The translations under genes and the position numbers were made by a program. Below are positions 37,369-47,087 of a stretch of 64,000 nucleotides of DNA, one piece after another (the stretch's first letter is position 1; the number at the start of each line of letters is the position of its first letter). A model generated the notes under the pieces. The model was not told where the DNA came from. It searched no databases and worked only from the letters and a program-made list of their open reading frames with translations. Source of the stretch: Bacillus paramycoides (GTDB lineage: Bacteria; Bacillota; Bacilli; Bacillales; Bacillaceae_G); contig NZ_MAOI01000069.1 of assembly GCF_001884235.1 (NCBI RefSeq), positions 174,405 to 238,404 on the forward strand, in the 5' to 3' direction.

Positions 37369-38670
37369 ATGAACAGCAATGAAATATATGTTAGTCTTGA
37401 CATCGGTACATCCAATGTTAAAGTCATCATTGGTGAAATGGTTAATGACAGCTTAAACATTATTGGTGTTGGAAACGTAAAATCAAATGGTTTGAAGAAG
37501 GGATCGATAGTTGATATAGACGAGACTGTTCGATCAATTAAAAAAGCAATTGAACAAGCTGAGCGCATGGTGGGGATCCACATTGAGCAAGTTGTAGTAG
37601 GTGTCAATGCAAACCAGGTACAGTTGCTCCCTTGTCACGGAGTAGTCGCTGTATCAAATGAAGATCGTGAAATCGGGAATGAAGATGTCTTACGCGTTCT
37701 AGATGCAGCACAAGTTGTGTCGATTGCTCCTGAGCGTGAATTTATTGATGTGGTACCTCGACAGTTCATTGTAGACGGTCTTGACGAGATTAACGATCCA
37801 CGCGGGATGATCGGTGTAAGATTAGAAATGGAAGGTACACTTATTACAGGCTCGAGAACTTTACTACATAACCTACTTCGTTGTGTAGAAAAAGCAGGTC
37901 TTGAAATTGTTGATATTTGTCTGCAACCTTTAGCTGCTGCGACAGTTGCCTTATCTTCGGATGAAAGAAATAGAGGAGTAGCCCTTGTTGATATTGGTGG
38001 AGGATCTACTACGTTATCTATTTTTAAAGATGGAGAGCTGCAAGCAACGAGCGTATTGCCATTAGGTGGAGATCATATAACGAAGGATATAGCGATTGGG
38101 CTGAAAACTTCGACAGAAAATGCAGATCAAATTAAGCTGAAATATGGACATGCTTTTTATGATACAGCATCTGAAGAAGAGATGTTTACGGTTCCTATTA
38201 TGGGAAGCGATCAAACAGAACAATATTCTCAATTGGAATTATCGGATATCATCGAGGCTCGTGTAGAGGAAATTTTAATGTTTGTTCAAGATGAAGTGCG
38301 TAAGCTAGGAGTAAAACAAGTAGCTTCTGGATATGTACTAACTGGTGGAATTGCTTCTATGCCAGGTGTTCTTGATCTTGCGTATGATATTTTACATGAA
38401 AATGTTCGTATAGCAACTCCTGATTATATTGGTGTTCGTGAGCCTCAATATACAATTGGAGTTGGATTAATTAAACACTCTTATCAAAAAGCTAAATTAC
38501 GTGGGAAAAATGTGCAGGAAAAGCAAGAGCATTTTGAACCAGTACCAGCGCCAACGCCGGTACAACAGCAACCTGCAAAGCAAAAAACTCGTAATCAAAA
38601 CAATAATAATCAAAATGATGACCGTATGATGTCAAAAGTAAAACGTGTATTCCGTTATTTATGGGATTAA
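37369..38670 (+). CDS. ftsA: Cell division protein FtsA
   Basis: FtsA is the actin-like protein that anchors FtsZ to the membrane. The 433 residues begin with the phosphate-1 motif SLDIGTSNVKVIIGE. The 1C domain (QVVVGVNANQVQLL) follows, then the phosphate-2 motif ALVDIGGGSTTLSIF near residue 207 and GYVLTGGIASMPG. A Gln/Pro/Asn-rich linker leads to the C-terminal amphipathic membrane helix (MMSKVKRVFRYLWD). AAGGAGGTG is the ribosome site. ftsZ follows 39 bases later. Confidence 0.96.
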   Translation: MNSNEIYVSLDIGTSNVKVIIGEMVNDSLNIIGVGNVKSNGLKKGSIVDIDETVRSIKKAIEQAERMVGIHIEQVVVGVNANQVQLLPCHGVVAVSNEDREIGNEDVLRVLDAAQVVSIAPEREFIDVVPRQFIVDGLDEINDPRGMIGVRLEMEGTLITGSRTLLHNLLRCVEKAGLEIVDICLQPLAAATVALSSDERNRGVALVDIGGGSTTLSIFKDGELQATSVLPLGGDHITKDIAIGLKTSTENADQIKLKYGHAFYDTASEEEMFTVPIMGSDQTEQYSQLELSDIIEARVEEILMFVQDEVRKLGVKQVASGYVLTGGIASMPGVLDLAYDILHENVRIATPDYIGVREPQYTIGVGLIKHSYQKAKLRGKNVQEKQEHFEPVPAPTPVQQQPAKQKTRNQNNNNQNDDRMMSKVKRVFRYLWD

Positions 38671-38709
38671 AATTGGACACGAAAAATGAGGTTCTAGGGG
38701 GATTTCGAC

Positions 38710-39861
38710 ATGTTAGAGTTTGATACTACTCAAGATCAATTAGCGAATATAAAAGTTATCGGTGTCGGCGGTGGCGGAAACAATGCTGTAAACCGTATGA
38801 TTGAACACGGTGTACAAGGTGTAGACTTTATCGCTGTGAATACTGATGCACAAGCATTAAATCTATCAAAAGCTGAAACAAAAATGCAAATTGGTGGAAA
38901 ATTAACGCGTGGACTTGGTGCAGGCGCAAACCCTGAAGTAGGGAAAAAAGCTGCAGAAGAAAGTAAAGAACAGATCCAAGAAGCACTTCGTGGTGCGGAT
39001 ATGGTCTTCGTAACTGCTGGTATGGGCGGCGGAACTGGAACTGGTGCAGCTCCAGTTGTTGCTCAAGTTGCAAAAGAATTAGGTGCGTTAACAGTTGGTG
39101 TTGTAACACGTCCATTTACATTTGAAGGACGTAAGCGTGCAACGCAAGCAGCATCTGGTATTGCGGCATTTAAAGAAAATGTAGATACACTTATTGTAAT
39201 TCCAAACGATCGCTTATTAGAGATTGTTGATAAAAATACGCCAATGTTAGAAGCATTCCGTGAAGCTGATAACGTATTACGTCAAGGTGTTCAAGGTATT
39301 TCTGATTTAATTGCTACACCAGGTCTTATTAACTTAGACTTTGCAGACGTAAAGACAATTATGTCTAATAGAGGTTCTGCTTTAATGGGTATCGGTTCTG
39401 GTAATGGTGAAAATCGTGCTGCTGAAGCTGCGAAAAAAGCGATCTCTAGTCCATTACTAGAGACATCTATTGATGGAGCTCAAGGTGTTATTATGAACAT
39501 TACGGGTGGAGCAAACTTAAGTTTATATGAAGTGCAAGAAGCGGCAGATATTGTAGCTTCAGCTTCGGATCCAGAAGTAAATATGATCTTCGGTTCTGTT
39601 ATTAATGAAGGGTTAAAAGATGATATCGTTGTAACTGTAATTGCAACTGGTTTTGATGATAGCGCTGCGACGCAGCCACCAAAACCAATTATCCGTCCGA
39701 ATGTGAATCATGCACAACAGCAACAACCAGTAGCTCAACCTTCAAAACAGCGTGAAGTAAAACGTGAAATGAAACGTGAAGAGCCGATTGTACATGAGCG
39801 TCATACAGATTCAGATGATATCGATATTCCAGCATTTTTACGTAACCGTCGTAGACGATAA
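38710..39861 (+). CDS. ftsZ: Cell division protein FtsZ
   Basis: FtsZ is the tubulin-like GTPase that forms the division ring. The 383 residues show the nucleotide loop [13 protein letters not shown] (about 18-30), the tubulin signature [12 protein letters not shown] (about 104-115) and the T7 loop [12 protein letters not shown] variable linker leads to the C-terminal peptide [15 protein letters not shown], which binds FtsA and SepF. It is followed by two tandem terminators. Confidence 0.98.
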   Translation: MLEFDTTQDQLANIKVIGVGGGGNNAVNRMIEHGVQGVDFIAVNTDAQALNLSKAETKMQIGGKLTRGLGAGANPEVGKKAAEESKEQIQEALRGADMVFVTAGMGGGTGTGAAPVVAQVAKELGALTVGVVTRPFTFEGRKRATQAASGIAAFKENVDTLIVIPNDRLLEIVDKNTPMLEAFREADNVLRQGVQGISDLIATPGLINLDFADVKTIMSNRGSALMGIGSGNGENRAAEAAKKAISSPLLETSIDGAQGVIMNITGGANLSLYEVQEAADIVASASDPEVNMIFGSVINEGLKDDIVVTVIATGFDDSAATQPPKPIIRPNVNHAQQQQPVAQPSKQREVKREMKREEPIVHERHTDSDDIDIPAFLRNRRRR

Positions 39862-39889
39862 AAAAAGGAGCTTTCATGCTCCTTTTTTT
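39860..39889 (+). terminator. Terminator 1 after ftsZ
   Basis: AAAAAAAGGAGC pairs with GCTCCTTTTTTT around six bases. Confidence 0.9.
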
Positions 39890-39903
39890 GTTGTCTAAAT
39901 GCA

Positions 39904-39930
39904 AAAGATCTGCTAAGCAGGTCTTTTTTT
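39904..39930 (+). terminator. Terminator 2 after ftsZ
   Basis: AAAGATCTGC pairs with GCAGGTCTTT (one G-T pair) around TAA, followed by TTTT. It makes a tandem back-up terminator. Confidence 0.75.
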
Positions 39931-40091
39931 ATTGCTTGTCAATGGAGACCTTTATATTTTTGTGTACATACAGTTCACTTCATATGTATACAAGTAAGAA
40001 ATCTATATTATTCTATGAAAAAAATATTTTTATTTATTACCGACAGATTATGTCTAGAAATCACAAAATAACAAAAAAACCCCTCCGCAAA

Positions 40092-40125
40092 TTGACACAC
40101 TTTCCTAGTGGATATGCATTATACT
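40092..40125 (+). promoter_or_regulatory. spoIIG promoter with 22-base spacer
   Basis: TTGACA (40092-40097) and TATACT (40120-40125) are 22 bases apart. This abnormal spacing is the hallmark of the Spo0A-activated sigma-A spoIIG promoter. ACCGACA at 40039-40045 matches five of seven bases of an inverted 0A box (TTCGACA). Confidence 0.8.
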
Positions 40126-40155
40126 AGTCTCAACTTAAAAAAAGAGGTGAATTGT

Positions 40156-41073
40156 TTGGTTGTTTACGCCGACGTTGTTTGGTTGTTAAACGCCTGCATT
40201 GATTTTCTTTTACTTTTATTAACAGCTACCGTGTTGAAAAAGAGGATCAAAAGATGGAGGCTAGTGTTAGGGGCATTTATAGGTTCGACCATTGTTATTT
40301 TCGCCTTTACTCCCTTTGCTTCTATGATGACACATCCAATTATGAAACTACTGTACTCGTTACTTATTGTGTATACAGCATTTGGATTTTCAACGTTTAG
40401 AAATTATGCACAAACTGTTTTTACTTTTTACTTTGTAACTTTTATGGTTGGCGGAGGATTAATTGGAACTCATTTCTTTTTGCAAACAAATGAAATGGTA
40501 AATGGATTAGTTCAAGCGAAATCGATTTCTTATGGAGATCCTGTCAGTTGGTTATTCGTTTTTCTTGGTTTTCCGATTATTTATTATTTCTCCAAGAAAC
40601 GTATTGAAAGTGTAGAAGTTACAAAAATACATTATGATCAAATTGTAAAGGTAAAGATCCAATTAGCAGAGTATGAATTGGAATTAGACGGTCTAATTGA
40701 TAGTGGGAACCAACTTCACGATCCTTTAACCAAAACACCTGTTATGATTATGCATATTTCATCATTAGAGCATTGTTTACCAACTTGGTTGACAGCGCAG
40801 ATTTATTCCAAAACAGAAATCCCTCAAATACCAGAAAATGATTCTGGATGGGCGACAAGGTTGCGTTTAGTTCCTTTTCGGGCAGTAGGGATAGAACATC
40901 AATTTTTATGGGCGATTAAGCCAGATAGTGTTCAAGTTTATCACGAAGGAAATGCTGTGGTTGTAAATAAGGTTCTGATTGGGCTAAACACACAGCAATT
41001 GTCCACGAATGGAGAGTATCAATGTATTGTACATCCGAAAATGTTGATTTCACAAAAAGTGGTAATCGCTTAA
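40156..41073 (+). CDS. spoIIGA: Sporulation sigma-E processing peptidase SpoIIGA
   Basis: SpoIIGA is the membrane aspartic protease that cuts pro-sigma-E in the mother cell after a signal from forespore SpoIIR. TTG 40156, seven bases after AAAGAGGTG, gives 305 residues beginning [20 protein letters not shown]. Five membrane helices fill the N-terminal half. The catalytic motif [10 protein letters not shown] holds Asp182 (Asp183 in B. subtilis). In-frame extension to ATG 40108 would place the start almost at the -10 box. It is co-transcribed with sigE. Confidence 0.93.
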   Translation: MVVYADVVWLLNACIDFLLLLLTATVLKKRIKRWRLVLGAFIGSTIVIFAFTPFASMMTHPIMKLLYSLLIVYTAFGFSTFRNYAQTVFTFYFVTFMVGGGLIGTHFFLQTNEMVNGLVQAKSISYGDPVSWLFVFLGFPIIYYFSKKRIESVEVTKIHYDQIVKVKIQLAEYELELDGLIDSGNQLHDPLTKTPVMIMHISSLEHCLPTWLTAQIYSKTEIPQIPENDSGWATRLRLVPFRAVGIEHQFLWAIKPDSVQVYHEGNAVVVNKVLIGLNTQQLSTNGEYQCIVHPKMLISQKVVIA

Positions 41074-41092
41074 TTATGAGAGGCGGGATAAT

Positions 41093-41812
41093 ATGATGAA
41101 ATTGAAATTTTATTTAGTATACCTTTGGTATAAAGTATTATTGAAACTAGGAATTAAGACCGATGAAATTTATTACATAGGTGGAAGTGAAGCACTGCCA
41201 CCTCCTTTAACGAAAGAAGAAGAGGAAGTTCTTTTGAATAAATTGCCAAAAGGAGATCAAGCGGCGAGGTCACTGCTTATTGAACGTAATTTACGTCTTG
41301 TTGTATATATAGCGAGAAAGTTTGAAAATACAGGGATAAATATTGAGGATTTGATAAGTATAGGAACAATCGGCCTTATTAAAGCAGTGAATACATTTAA
41401 TCCAGAAAAGAAAATAAAATTAGCAACATATGCATCTCGTTGTATAGAAAATGAGATTTTAATGCATTTGCGTCGAAATAATAAAAATCGTTCGGAAGTT
41501 TCTTTTGATGAACCACTTAACATAGATTGGGATGGCAATGAATTGTTGTTATCAGATGTTTTAGGTACAGATGATGACATTATTACAAAAGATTTAGAAG
41601 CTACTGTAGATCGTCATCTTTTGATGAAAGCATTGCATCAATTAAATGATCGTGAAAAACAAATTATGGAGCTTCGATTTGGGCTCGCTGGTGAAGAAGA
41701 AAAGACACAAAAAGACGTGGCGGATATGCTCGGAATTTCGCAGTCTTATATTTCTCGTTTGGAAAAAAGAATTATAAAAAGATTACGAAAAGAATTTAAT
41801 AAAATGGTGTAA
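41093..41812 (+). CDS. sigE: RNA polymerase sigma factor SigE (pro-form)
   Basis: Sigma E drives early mother-cell transcription. The 239-residue precursor has the hydrophobic/basic pro-peptide (about residues 1-28, [20 protein letters not shown]), removed by SpoIIGA near [13 protein letters not shown]. Region 2 ([39 protein letters not shown]) and region 4 helix-turn-helix ([27 protein letters not shown]) are intact. ATG 41093 and ATG 41096 are adjacent. It ends in a strong terminator before sigG. Confidence 0.97.
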   Translation: MMKLKFYLVYLWYKVLLKLGIKTDEIYYIGGSEALPPPLTKEEEEVLLNKLPKGDQAARSLLIERNLRLVVYIARKFENTGINIEDLISIGTIGLIKAVNTFNPEKKIKLATYASRCIENEILMHLRRNNKNRSEVSFDEPLNIDWDGNELLLSDVLGTDDDIITKDLEATVDRHLLMKALHQLNDREKQIMELRFGLAGEEEKTQKDVADMLGISQSYISRLEKRIIKRLRKEFNKMV

Positions 41813-41857
41813 AGAATAAGACCAGCTTGGGATCCAAGCTGGTCTTATTCTTTTTTG
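41811..41857 (+). terminator. Terminator after sigE
   Basis: AAGAATAAGACCAGCTTGG pairs perfectly with its complement around GAT, followed by TTTTTT. Confidence 0.9.
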
Positions 41858-41970
41858 TTGCATTAGGAAATGAAACGTTTATGAAAAATGATGAGAAAAC
41901 CATATGCATAAAATCCCCTTCAAAGGAAATACTTTACACTGTACAGCAACTCCCGATAGGAGGGAACACT

Positions 41971-42750
41971 TTGACGAGAAACAAAGTAGAAATTTGCGGT
42001 GTTGATACAGCTAAACTTCCAGTACTAAAAAATGAAGAGATGCGTAAATTATTTCGTGAAATGCAAAGTGGAGAGATAAGCGCAAGAGAGAAATTAGTGA
42101 ATGGAAACTTACGTCTTGTACTGAGCGTCATCCAAAGATTTAATAACAGAGGAGAATATGTTGATGATTTATTTCAAGTTGGCTGCATTGGACTTATGAA
42201 ATCCATTGATAACTTTGATTTAGGCCAAAATGTTAAATTTTCAACATATGCTGTGCCGATGATTATTGGGGAAATACGCAGATATTTGCGTGATAATAAT
42301 CCAATTCGCGTATCTCGCTCATTGCGCGATATTGCGTATAAAGCATTGCAAGTAAGAGAAAAGTTGATTGCTGAAAATTCAAAAGAACCAACAGCAATGG
42401 ATATTGCAAAAGTTCTCGAAGTGACACATGAAGAGATTGTTTTTGCGCTAGATGCGATTCAAGACCCAGTTTCATTATTTGAACCAATTTATAACGATGG
42501 AGGAGATCCTATCTTTGTTATGGATCAGTTAAGTGATGAAAAACAAAAGGACGAGCAGTGGGTTGAAGAACTAGCGTTGAAAGAAGGGATGAAGCGTTTA
42601 AATGATCGTGAGAAAATGATTATTCGAAAACGTTTCTTCCAAGGAAAGACACAGATGGAAGTTGCTGAAGAAATTGGGATTTCTCAAGCGCAAGTATCAC
42701 GTTTGGAGAAGTCTGCTATTAAGCAAATGAATAAGACGATTCAAGGATAA
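41971..42750 (+). CDS. sigG: RNA polymerase sigma factor SigG
   Basis: Sigma G drives late forespore transcription. TTG 41971, seven bases after TAGGAGGG, gives 259 residues starting MTRNKVEICGVDTAKLPVLKNEEMRKLF, nearly identical to B. subtilis SigG. Region 2 (NLRLVLSVIQRFNNRGEYVDDLFQVGCIGLMKSIDNFDL) and region 4 (TQMEVAEEIGISQAQVSRLEKSAIKQM) are complete. The upstream in-frame extension (from 41827) starts inside the sigE terminator and is not expected to be translated. I see no clean sigma-F/G promoter with standard spacing. Confidence 0.96.
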   Translation: MTRNKVEICGVDTAKLPVLKNEEMRKLFREMQSGEISAREKLVNGNLRLVLSVIQRFNNRGEYVDDLFQVGCIGLMKSIDNFDLGQNVKFSTYAVPMIIGEIRRYLRDNNPIRVSRSLRDIAYKALQVREKLIAENSKEPTAMDIAKVLEVTHEEIVFALDAIQDPVSLFEPIYNDGGDPIFVMDQLSDEKQKDEQWVEELALKEGMKRLNDREKMIIRKRFFQGKTQMEVAEEIGISQAQVSRLEKSAIKQMNKTIQG

Positions 42751-42780
42751 GGCCCTCACCAGTTATGGTGAGGCCTTTTT
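42749..42780 (+). terminator. Terminator after sigG
   Basis: GGCCCTCACC pairs with GGTGAGGCC (one C bulge) around AGTTAT, followed by TTTTT. Confidence 0.8.
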
Positions 42781-42867
42781 ATATGTAATGGAGTTGACGC
42801 TCATAGTAGGGGGGGTGGATTCATATAATGAAAACGATATGGGGTTTCTCTTAGTAGCGGTTACTTC

Positions 42868-42945
42868 CTGTAAAAGCCCGATTGGTGAGGGCTAATAATC
42901 AGTGGGGGATGAACAAAACCCCCACTGATTAAAGTTTTACTTTAT
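42868..42945. repeat. Partial bcr1-like repeat, copy B
   Basis: It matches the 3' half of copy A (13475-13555), including the perfect 11-bp stem ATCAGTGGGGG / CCCCCACTGAT, the TAAAGT-TTT-ACTTTA hairpin and the terminal TTTAT (42941-42945). The bases before 42868 do not match copy A, although a TTTAT occurs at 42778. It is therefore a 5'-truncated or chimeric copy. Confidence 0.7.
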
Positions 42946-43000
42946 GTGAGAAATAATGGTCTACGTACTTACAATTTGCGATATAAGGGAGAAGATGAAT

Positions 43001-43279
43001 ATGATACGGATTTCGGAGTTTCAAATGAAGGATGTTGTAAATGTTTCAGATGGAAAGAGACTTGGGAATATTGGAGATATTGATATTGATATAGACACAG
43101 GAAAGATTAGGGCGGTTATTATTTTTAAACAGGCACGAATGCTTGGACTCTTTGGGAAGGAAGTAGAATTTGTAATTCCTTGGGAACAAATTATGAAAAT
43201 TGGGGAAGATGTCATACTTGTAAAAGTAGATCATGTTAATTCTGTAACAGAATCAATACAAATACCGACAATTTCTTAA
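43001..43279 (+). CDS. ylmC: PRC-barrel protein YlmC (YmxH family)
   Basis: The 92-residue protein begins MIRISEFQMKDVVNVSDGKRLGNIGDIDIDIDTGK, matching the YlmC/YmxH PRC-barrel family, of which B. subtilis YlmC is about 82 residues. Its role is unknown; the gene is often found near sporulation and division genes. ATG 43001 is nine bases after AAGGGAG; ATG 42995 is too close. ylmA and ylmB, which precede it in B. subtilis, are absent. Confidence 0.87.
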   Translation: MIRISEFQMKDVVNVSDGKRLGNIGDIDIDIDTGKIRAVIIFKQARMLGLFGKEVEFVIPWEQIMKIGEDVILVKVDHVNSVTESIQIPTIS

Positions 43280-43397
43280 AGAATATTACAAATTCCTCTT
43301 TTTTTTCTGTTGTCATTATGAAAAAATAAAAGTATGGTAAAATAGACAGGAAGTACCATGCTTTTTTTCTGTTATTTTAATTAAAAGGAGCCGCTTT

Positions 43398-44207
43398 ATG
43401 AGAGAACCATTTAAATATGTGGACGGTATACTGTATTTACAAGCGTGGAAAGAACTTGGAAACATTACTGCTGGATTTACGACAAAAGATGGTGGGGTAA
43501 GTACAGGCTCCTTTCATGCGATGAATTTAGGATTACATGTGAATGATATCGTGGAGAATGTTCATGAAAACAGACGCATTTTAGCGAATAAGTTACAAAA
43601 ACCATTAGAAAAATGGATTTGTTCTGAACAAGTTCATGATCATCATGTTGAAAAAGTAGGGCAACAAGAAAAAGGAAAAGGCGTCTATTTATATGAAGAC
43701 GGTATTCCAAAAACGGATGGCATTTATACAACTAATACAGATGTACTCTTAACATCCTGTTACGCGGATTGTGTACCACTCTATTTTTATGCACCATCAC
43801 GTGGTATGATAGGACTTGCACATGCTGGATGGAAAGGAACTGTAAAAGAGATTGCGAAAGAAATGATTCAAAAGTGGAATGCAGAAGGTGTTTCAAGTGA
43901 TGAAATTCATGTTGCAATTGGGCCAGCAATCGGATCATGTTGTTATGTTGTTGATGATCGAGTATTAACAGCAGCTCAGCAAGTAGTAAACGGTCCTGTT
44001 CCTTATAAAGTAATTTCTGATGGACAGTATGCAATTAATTTAAAAGAAGTTAATCGTATATTATGTGTACAAGCAGGTATAAAAGAAGAACATATTGTAA
44101 TGTCATCTCTTTGTACAAGCTGTGAAGAACAATTCTTTTTCTCTCATCGTCGTGATCAAGGTAAGACAGGGAGAATGTTGAGTTTCATAGGTTTTAAGGA
44201 GGATTGA
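43398..44207 (+). CDS. ylmD: Laccase-domain (YfiH/YlmD) purine nucleoside phosphorylase family protein
   Basis: The 269-residue protein belongs to the multicopper-oxidase-like DUF152 family, whose members have purine nucleoside phosphorylase/deaminase activity with a metal. The zinc-binding signature is visible as SCYADCVPLYFY, GLAHAGWKGT and IGPAIGSCCYVV. AAAAGGAG precedes ATG 43398. An extended -10 (TATGGTAAAAT, ending 43343) lies about 55 bases upstream. It starts the ylmDE-sepF-ylmGH run. Confidence 0.9.
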   Translation: MREPFKYVDGILYLQAWKELGNITAGFTTKDGGVSTGSFHAMNLGLHVNDIVENVHENRRILANKLQKPLEKWICSEQVHDHHVEKVGQQEKGKGVYLYEDGIPKTDGIYTTNTDVLLTSCYADCVPLYFYAPSRGMIGLAHAGWKGTVKEIAKEMIQKWNAEGVSSDEIHVAIGPAIGSCCYVVDDRVLTAAQQVVNGPVPYKVISDGQYAINLKEVNRILCVQAGIKEEHIVMSSLCTSCEEQFFFSHRRDQGKTGRMLSFIGFKED

Positions 44208-44212
44208 AGCAA

Positions 44213-44887
44213 GTGACAGTACAAGGGAATTTAGCAGTTGTAAACGAGGCGATTACAAAATCTTGTGCACGAGCTGGACGTTCGGTGAAAGATATTAAGC
44301 TCGTTGCAGTTACAAAAACTGTAGGAATTGAAAAAACAAACGAAGTAATTGAAGCTGGAATTATCGATTTAGGTGAAAATAGAAATGAAGGTTTTTTACA
44401 AAAATATGAGCATTTCGGCTCAAAAGTGAATTGGCATTTTATTGGCTCATTGCAAACGAGAAAAGTAAAAGAAATCATTAATGAGATTGATTATTTACAT
44501 TCATTAGATCGTCTTTCTCTTGCAAAAGAAATTCAAAAACGTGCTGAAAAGAAAATTCAATGCTTTATTCAAGTGAAAACATCATCTGAAGAATCAAAGC
44601 AAGGATTGGCGATAGAAGAAACAATTTCTTTTATTCAAAGTTTGCAAGAATTGGATAAAATTGAAGTGGTAGGACTGATGACAATGGCTCCGTTTACAGA
44701 AGAAGAGGAAGAGGTTCGTCGCTGCTTTAAGGAATTGCGCATGCTACAAAAGCAAGTTCAGGAGCTAGAATTATTACATGCGCCATGTAAAGAATTATCA
44801 ATGGGAATGTCCAATGATTACACGATTGCAATTGAGGAAGGTGCTACATATATTCGTTTGGGAACGGTTTTAGTAGGAAAAGCGTAA
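44213..44887 (+). CDS. ylmE: Pyridoxal phosphate homeostasis protein (YggS family)
   Basis: This 224-residue PLP-binding protein of the COG0325/PROSC family buffers pyridoxal phosphate. The Lys that binds PLP is in LVAVTKTV (about residue 34). The phosphate-binding SMGMSNDY and the C-terminal [11 protein letters not shown] are present. GTG 44213 is ten bases after AAGGAGG; the in-frame TTG 44204 sits directly on that site. It is in the sepF operon, as in most Gram-positives. Confidence 0.92.
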   Translation: MTVQGNLAVVNEAITKSCARAGRSVKDIKLVAVTKTVGIEKTNEVIEAGIIDLGENRNEGFLQKYEHFGSKVNWHFIGSLQTRKVKEIINEIDYLHSLDRLSLAKEIQKRAEKKIQCFIQVKTSSEESKQGLAIEETISFIQSLQELDKIEVVGLMTMAPFTEEEEEVRRCFKELRMLQKQVQELELLHAPCKELSMGMSNDYTIAIEEGATYIRLGTVLVGKA

Positions 44888-44906
44888 AAGGAAGGAGAAA
44901 GTTATT

Positions 44907-45377
44907 ATGAGTTGGTCAAAAGTAAAATACTTCTTTTTTGACACACCGGAAGAAAAAGAAGCAGCTCAATATGGGTATGAAAAGGAGCAAACAGACATGA
45001 AAAAACAACAAGATCCCCCAGAACAACAAGATGTTCCGTTTGCGAAAGTGCAACCGAAACAAAATATTGTGAGCATTGAAACAGCAAAGCAATCTTCAAA
45101 AGTTGTTTTACTAGAACCACGCACATATTCGGAAGCACAAGGCATTTCGGATCACTTAAAAGGTAGACGAGCTGTTGTAATTAATTTGCAGAGAATGTCT
45201 ACAGATCAAGCTGTACGTATCGTTGACTTTTTAAGTGGTACTGTATACGCTATAGGCGGGGATATTCAAAAAATAGGCCCGAAAACATTTATGTGTACAC
45301 CTGAAAATGTAGATATTGTTGGTGCAATTTCAGAGTTGTTCGGTGAAGAAGAAGAGACGAATATAAAGAGGTGGTAA
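44907..45377 (+). CDS. sepF: Cell division protein SepF
   Basis: SepF anchors and bundles FtsZ at the membrane. The 156 residues have an N-terminal amphipathic membrane-binding helix ([11 protein letters not shown]), a charged linker and the core SepF domain (about 60-145: [32 protein letters not shown], then [32 protein letters not shown]). AAGGAGAAAG precedes ATG 44907. It is seven bases upstream of ylmG. Confidence 0.95.
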   Translation: MSWSKVKYFFFDTPEEKEAAQYGYEKEQTDMKKQQDPPEQQDVPFAKVQPKQNIVSIETAKQSSKVVLLEPRTYSEAQGISDHLKGRRAVVINLQRMSTDQAVRIVDFLSGTVYAIGGDIQKIGPKTFMCTPENVDIVGAISELFGEEEETNIKRW

Positions 45378-45383
45378 TACGCC

Positions 45384-45647
45384 ATGATAACAGTTCTAAC
45401 AGTATTGCATTATGCTATTCAAATTTATTCCTATGCGCTTATCATTTACATTCTTTTGTCTTGGTTCCCAGGTGCAAGAGAATCAGCATTTGGTGATTTT
45501 CTTGCACGCATTTGCGAACCTTATTTAGAGCCTTTTAGGAGATTTATTCCACCGCTTGGTATGATTGATATTTCTCCAATTGTCGCGATTTTCACATTGA
45601 ATCTTGCTGGTAGAGGATTGGCGAGTTTATTTCTTTATTTTGTTTAG
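45384..45647 (+). CDS. ylmG: YggT family membrane protein YlmG
   Basis: The 87-residue protein has two membrane helices (about 5-27 and 66-87). The YggT signature [47 protein letters not shown] lies between them. Its role in bacteria is unclear; chloroplast relatives act in nucleoid distribution and division. It lies between sepF and ylmH, with close spacing suggesting one operon. Confidence 0.9.
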   Translation: MITVLTVLHYAIQIYSYALIIYILLSWFPGARESAFGDFLARICEPYLEPFRRFIPPLGMIDISPIVAIFTLNLAGRGLASLFLYFV

Positions 45648-45662
45648 CGAGAGGTTACATGC

Positions 45663-46430
45663 ATGAGCATCTACGAGCATTTTAGACCTGATGAAGAGGT
45701 CTTTGTGGATAAAGTATTAGAGTGGAAACAGGCAGCTGAGTACCATCAAGTCAAGTTAACGGACTTTCTTGATCCAAGACAGCAACAAATTGTTTCTATG
45801 GTAATAGGACAAGGAGATGTAGCTGTACGGTTTGATGGTGCGATGCCTGAAGCCGAACGGAAAAGAGCACTAATTTATCCAGACTATCTAGAATTAAATG
45901 AAGAGGAATTTCAAGTAGAAGTATTAGAAATTGACTATCCTTCCAAGTTTTATACGCTAGAACATAGGCAAATATTAGGTGCATTCATGTCGCTTGGTTT
46001 AACAAGGGAAAAATGTGGTGATATTTTGCTACAAGAAGATCGTGCCCAAATTGCAGTTGCAAAAGAAGTTGTATCGTATATTGAAATGAACTTACAATCA
46101 ATAGGGAAAATGAAAGTCACACTTTTTCCTATACAAGTAGAGCAAATTTTGCAGGTAAGTGAAAAATGGGGAGAAAAATCTGGTACTGTTTCGTCACTTC
46201 GTCTAGATGTTTTATTAGCTGAAATGTTACATATATCTAGGCAAAAAGCACAACCCCTCATAAAAAATGGTCTAGTAAAAGTCAATTGGAAAACAGTAGA
46301 GCAAACTTCGTATGAATGTTTTCCAGGGGATGTTTTCTCGATTAGAGGGTATGGACGAAGCAAATTATTTTCCGTTGAAGGTAGAACAAAGCGCGACAAA
46401 TGGAGAGTTTTGTATGGTATACTAAAATGA
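45663..46430 (+). CDS. ylmH: S4-domain RNA-binding protein YlmH
   Basis: The 255-residue protein has a YlmH-type N-terminal region (about 1-180) and a C-terminal S4 RNA-binding domain (about 180-240: SSLRLDVLLAEMLHISRQKAQPLIKNGLVKVNWKTVEQTSYECFPGDVFSIRGYGR). In B. subtilis it binds stalled 50S subunits and can stand in for RqcP in ribosome quality control. GAGAGGTTACATGC gives the ribosome site for ATG 45663. Confidence 0.9.
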   Translation: MSIYEHFRPDEEVFVDKVLEWKQAAEYHQVKLTDFLDPRQQQIVSMVIGQGDVAVRFDGAMPEAERKRALIYPDYLELNEEEFQVEVLEIDYPSKFYTLEHRQILGAFMSLGLTREKCGDILLQEDRAQIAVAKEVVSYIEMNLQSIGKMKVTLFPIQVEQILQVSEKWGEKSGTVSSLRLDVLLAEMLHISRQKAQPLIKNGLVKVNWKTVEQTSYECFPGDVFSIRGYGRSKLFSVEGRTKRDKWRVLYGILK

Positions 46431-46519
46431 TTGGTTTTTTAGAAGGAAATTCTCTTATTTTGTCGAAGAAAAGATATAATTAAAAGAGGAAATTTAGATA
46501 ACTACTTGGAGGTGGCGTT

Positions 46520-47026
46520 GTGCCGTTAACACCATTAGATATTCATAACAAAGAATTTGGTCGCGGATTCCGTGGCTATGATGAAGATCAAGTAAATGAG
46601 TTTCTTGATCAAATCATCAAAGATTATGAATTAGTCATTCGTGAGAAAAAAGCTTTAGAAGAAAAGGTTGCACAATTAGAAGGAAAGTTAGATCATTTTT
46701 CTAATATTGAAGATACGCTGAACAAATCTATCGTTGTCGCACAAGAGGCTGCCGAAGAAGTGAAGCGTAATGCACAAAAAGAAGCAAAATTAATTGTACG
46801 TGAAGCAGAAAAAAATGCAGATCGTATCATTAACGAAGCGTTAGTGAAATCAAGAAAAGTTGCTTTTGATATTGAAGAGTTGAAGAAACAAGCGAAAGTA
46901 TTCCGAACTCGTTTCCGTATGTTATTAGAAACACAACTTGAAATGTTAAACAACGACGATTGGGATAAACTAATTGAGTTAGAAGACGAAGTAGATGAGC
47001 TGTTGAAAAAAGAAGAAACAGTGTAA
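46520..47026 (+). CDS. divIVA: Cell division initiation protein DivIVA
   Basis: DivIVA marks curved membrane at poles and septa, recruits MinJ/MinD and anchors the chromosome at sporulation. The 168 residues start MPLTPLDIHNKEFGRGFRGYDEDQVNEFLDQII, with the N-terminal lipid-binding domain. A long coiled coil (about 35-60 and 70-155) follows. The start is GTG 46520 after TTGGAGGTGG. A TATAAT at 46475-46480 may be the -10 of its own promoter, though the -35 is weak. Confidence 0.95.
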   Translation: MPLTPLDIHNKEFGRGFRGYDEDQVNEFLDQIIKDYELVIREKKALEEKVAQLEGKLDHFSNIEDTLNKSIVVAQEAAEEVKRNAQKEAKLIVREAEKNADRIINEALVKSRKVAFDIEELKKQAKVFRTRFRMLLETQLEMLNNDDWDKLIELEDEVDELLKKEETV

Positions 47027-47087
47027 GCTTGACGTTTTTCTCATTATTACATATAATTTTAAACAACATATTTATTAAGAAAAACGA

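Noticed and set aside
39876-40127. 83-codon frame after ftsZ
   Set aside because: It begins inside the first ftsZ terminator, crosses the second and runs through the spoIIG promoter. It has no ribosome site.
41906-41933. Possible sigma-F/G promoter (GCATA ... GGAAATACT) before sigG
   Set aside because: The spacer is about 14 bases, shorter than the 16-18 expected, so the match is not convincing.
41827-41970. 48-codon in-frame extension of sigG
   Set aside because: It starts within the sigE terminator. TTG 41971 has a good ribosome site and matches the SigG N-terminus.
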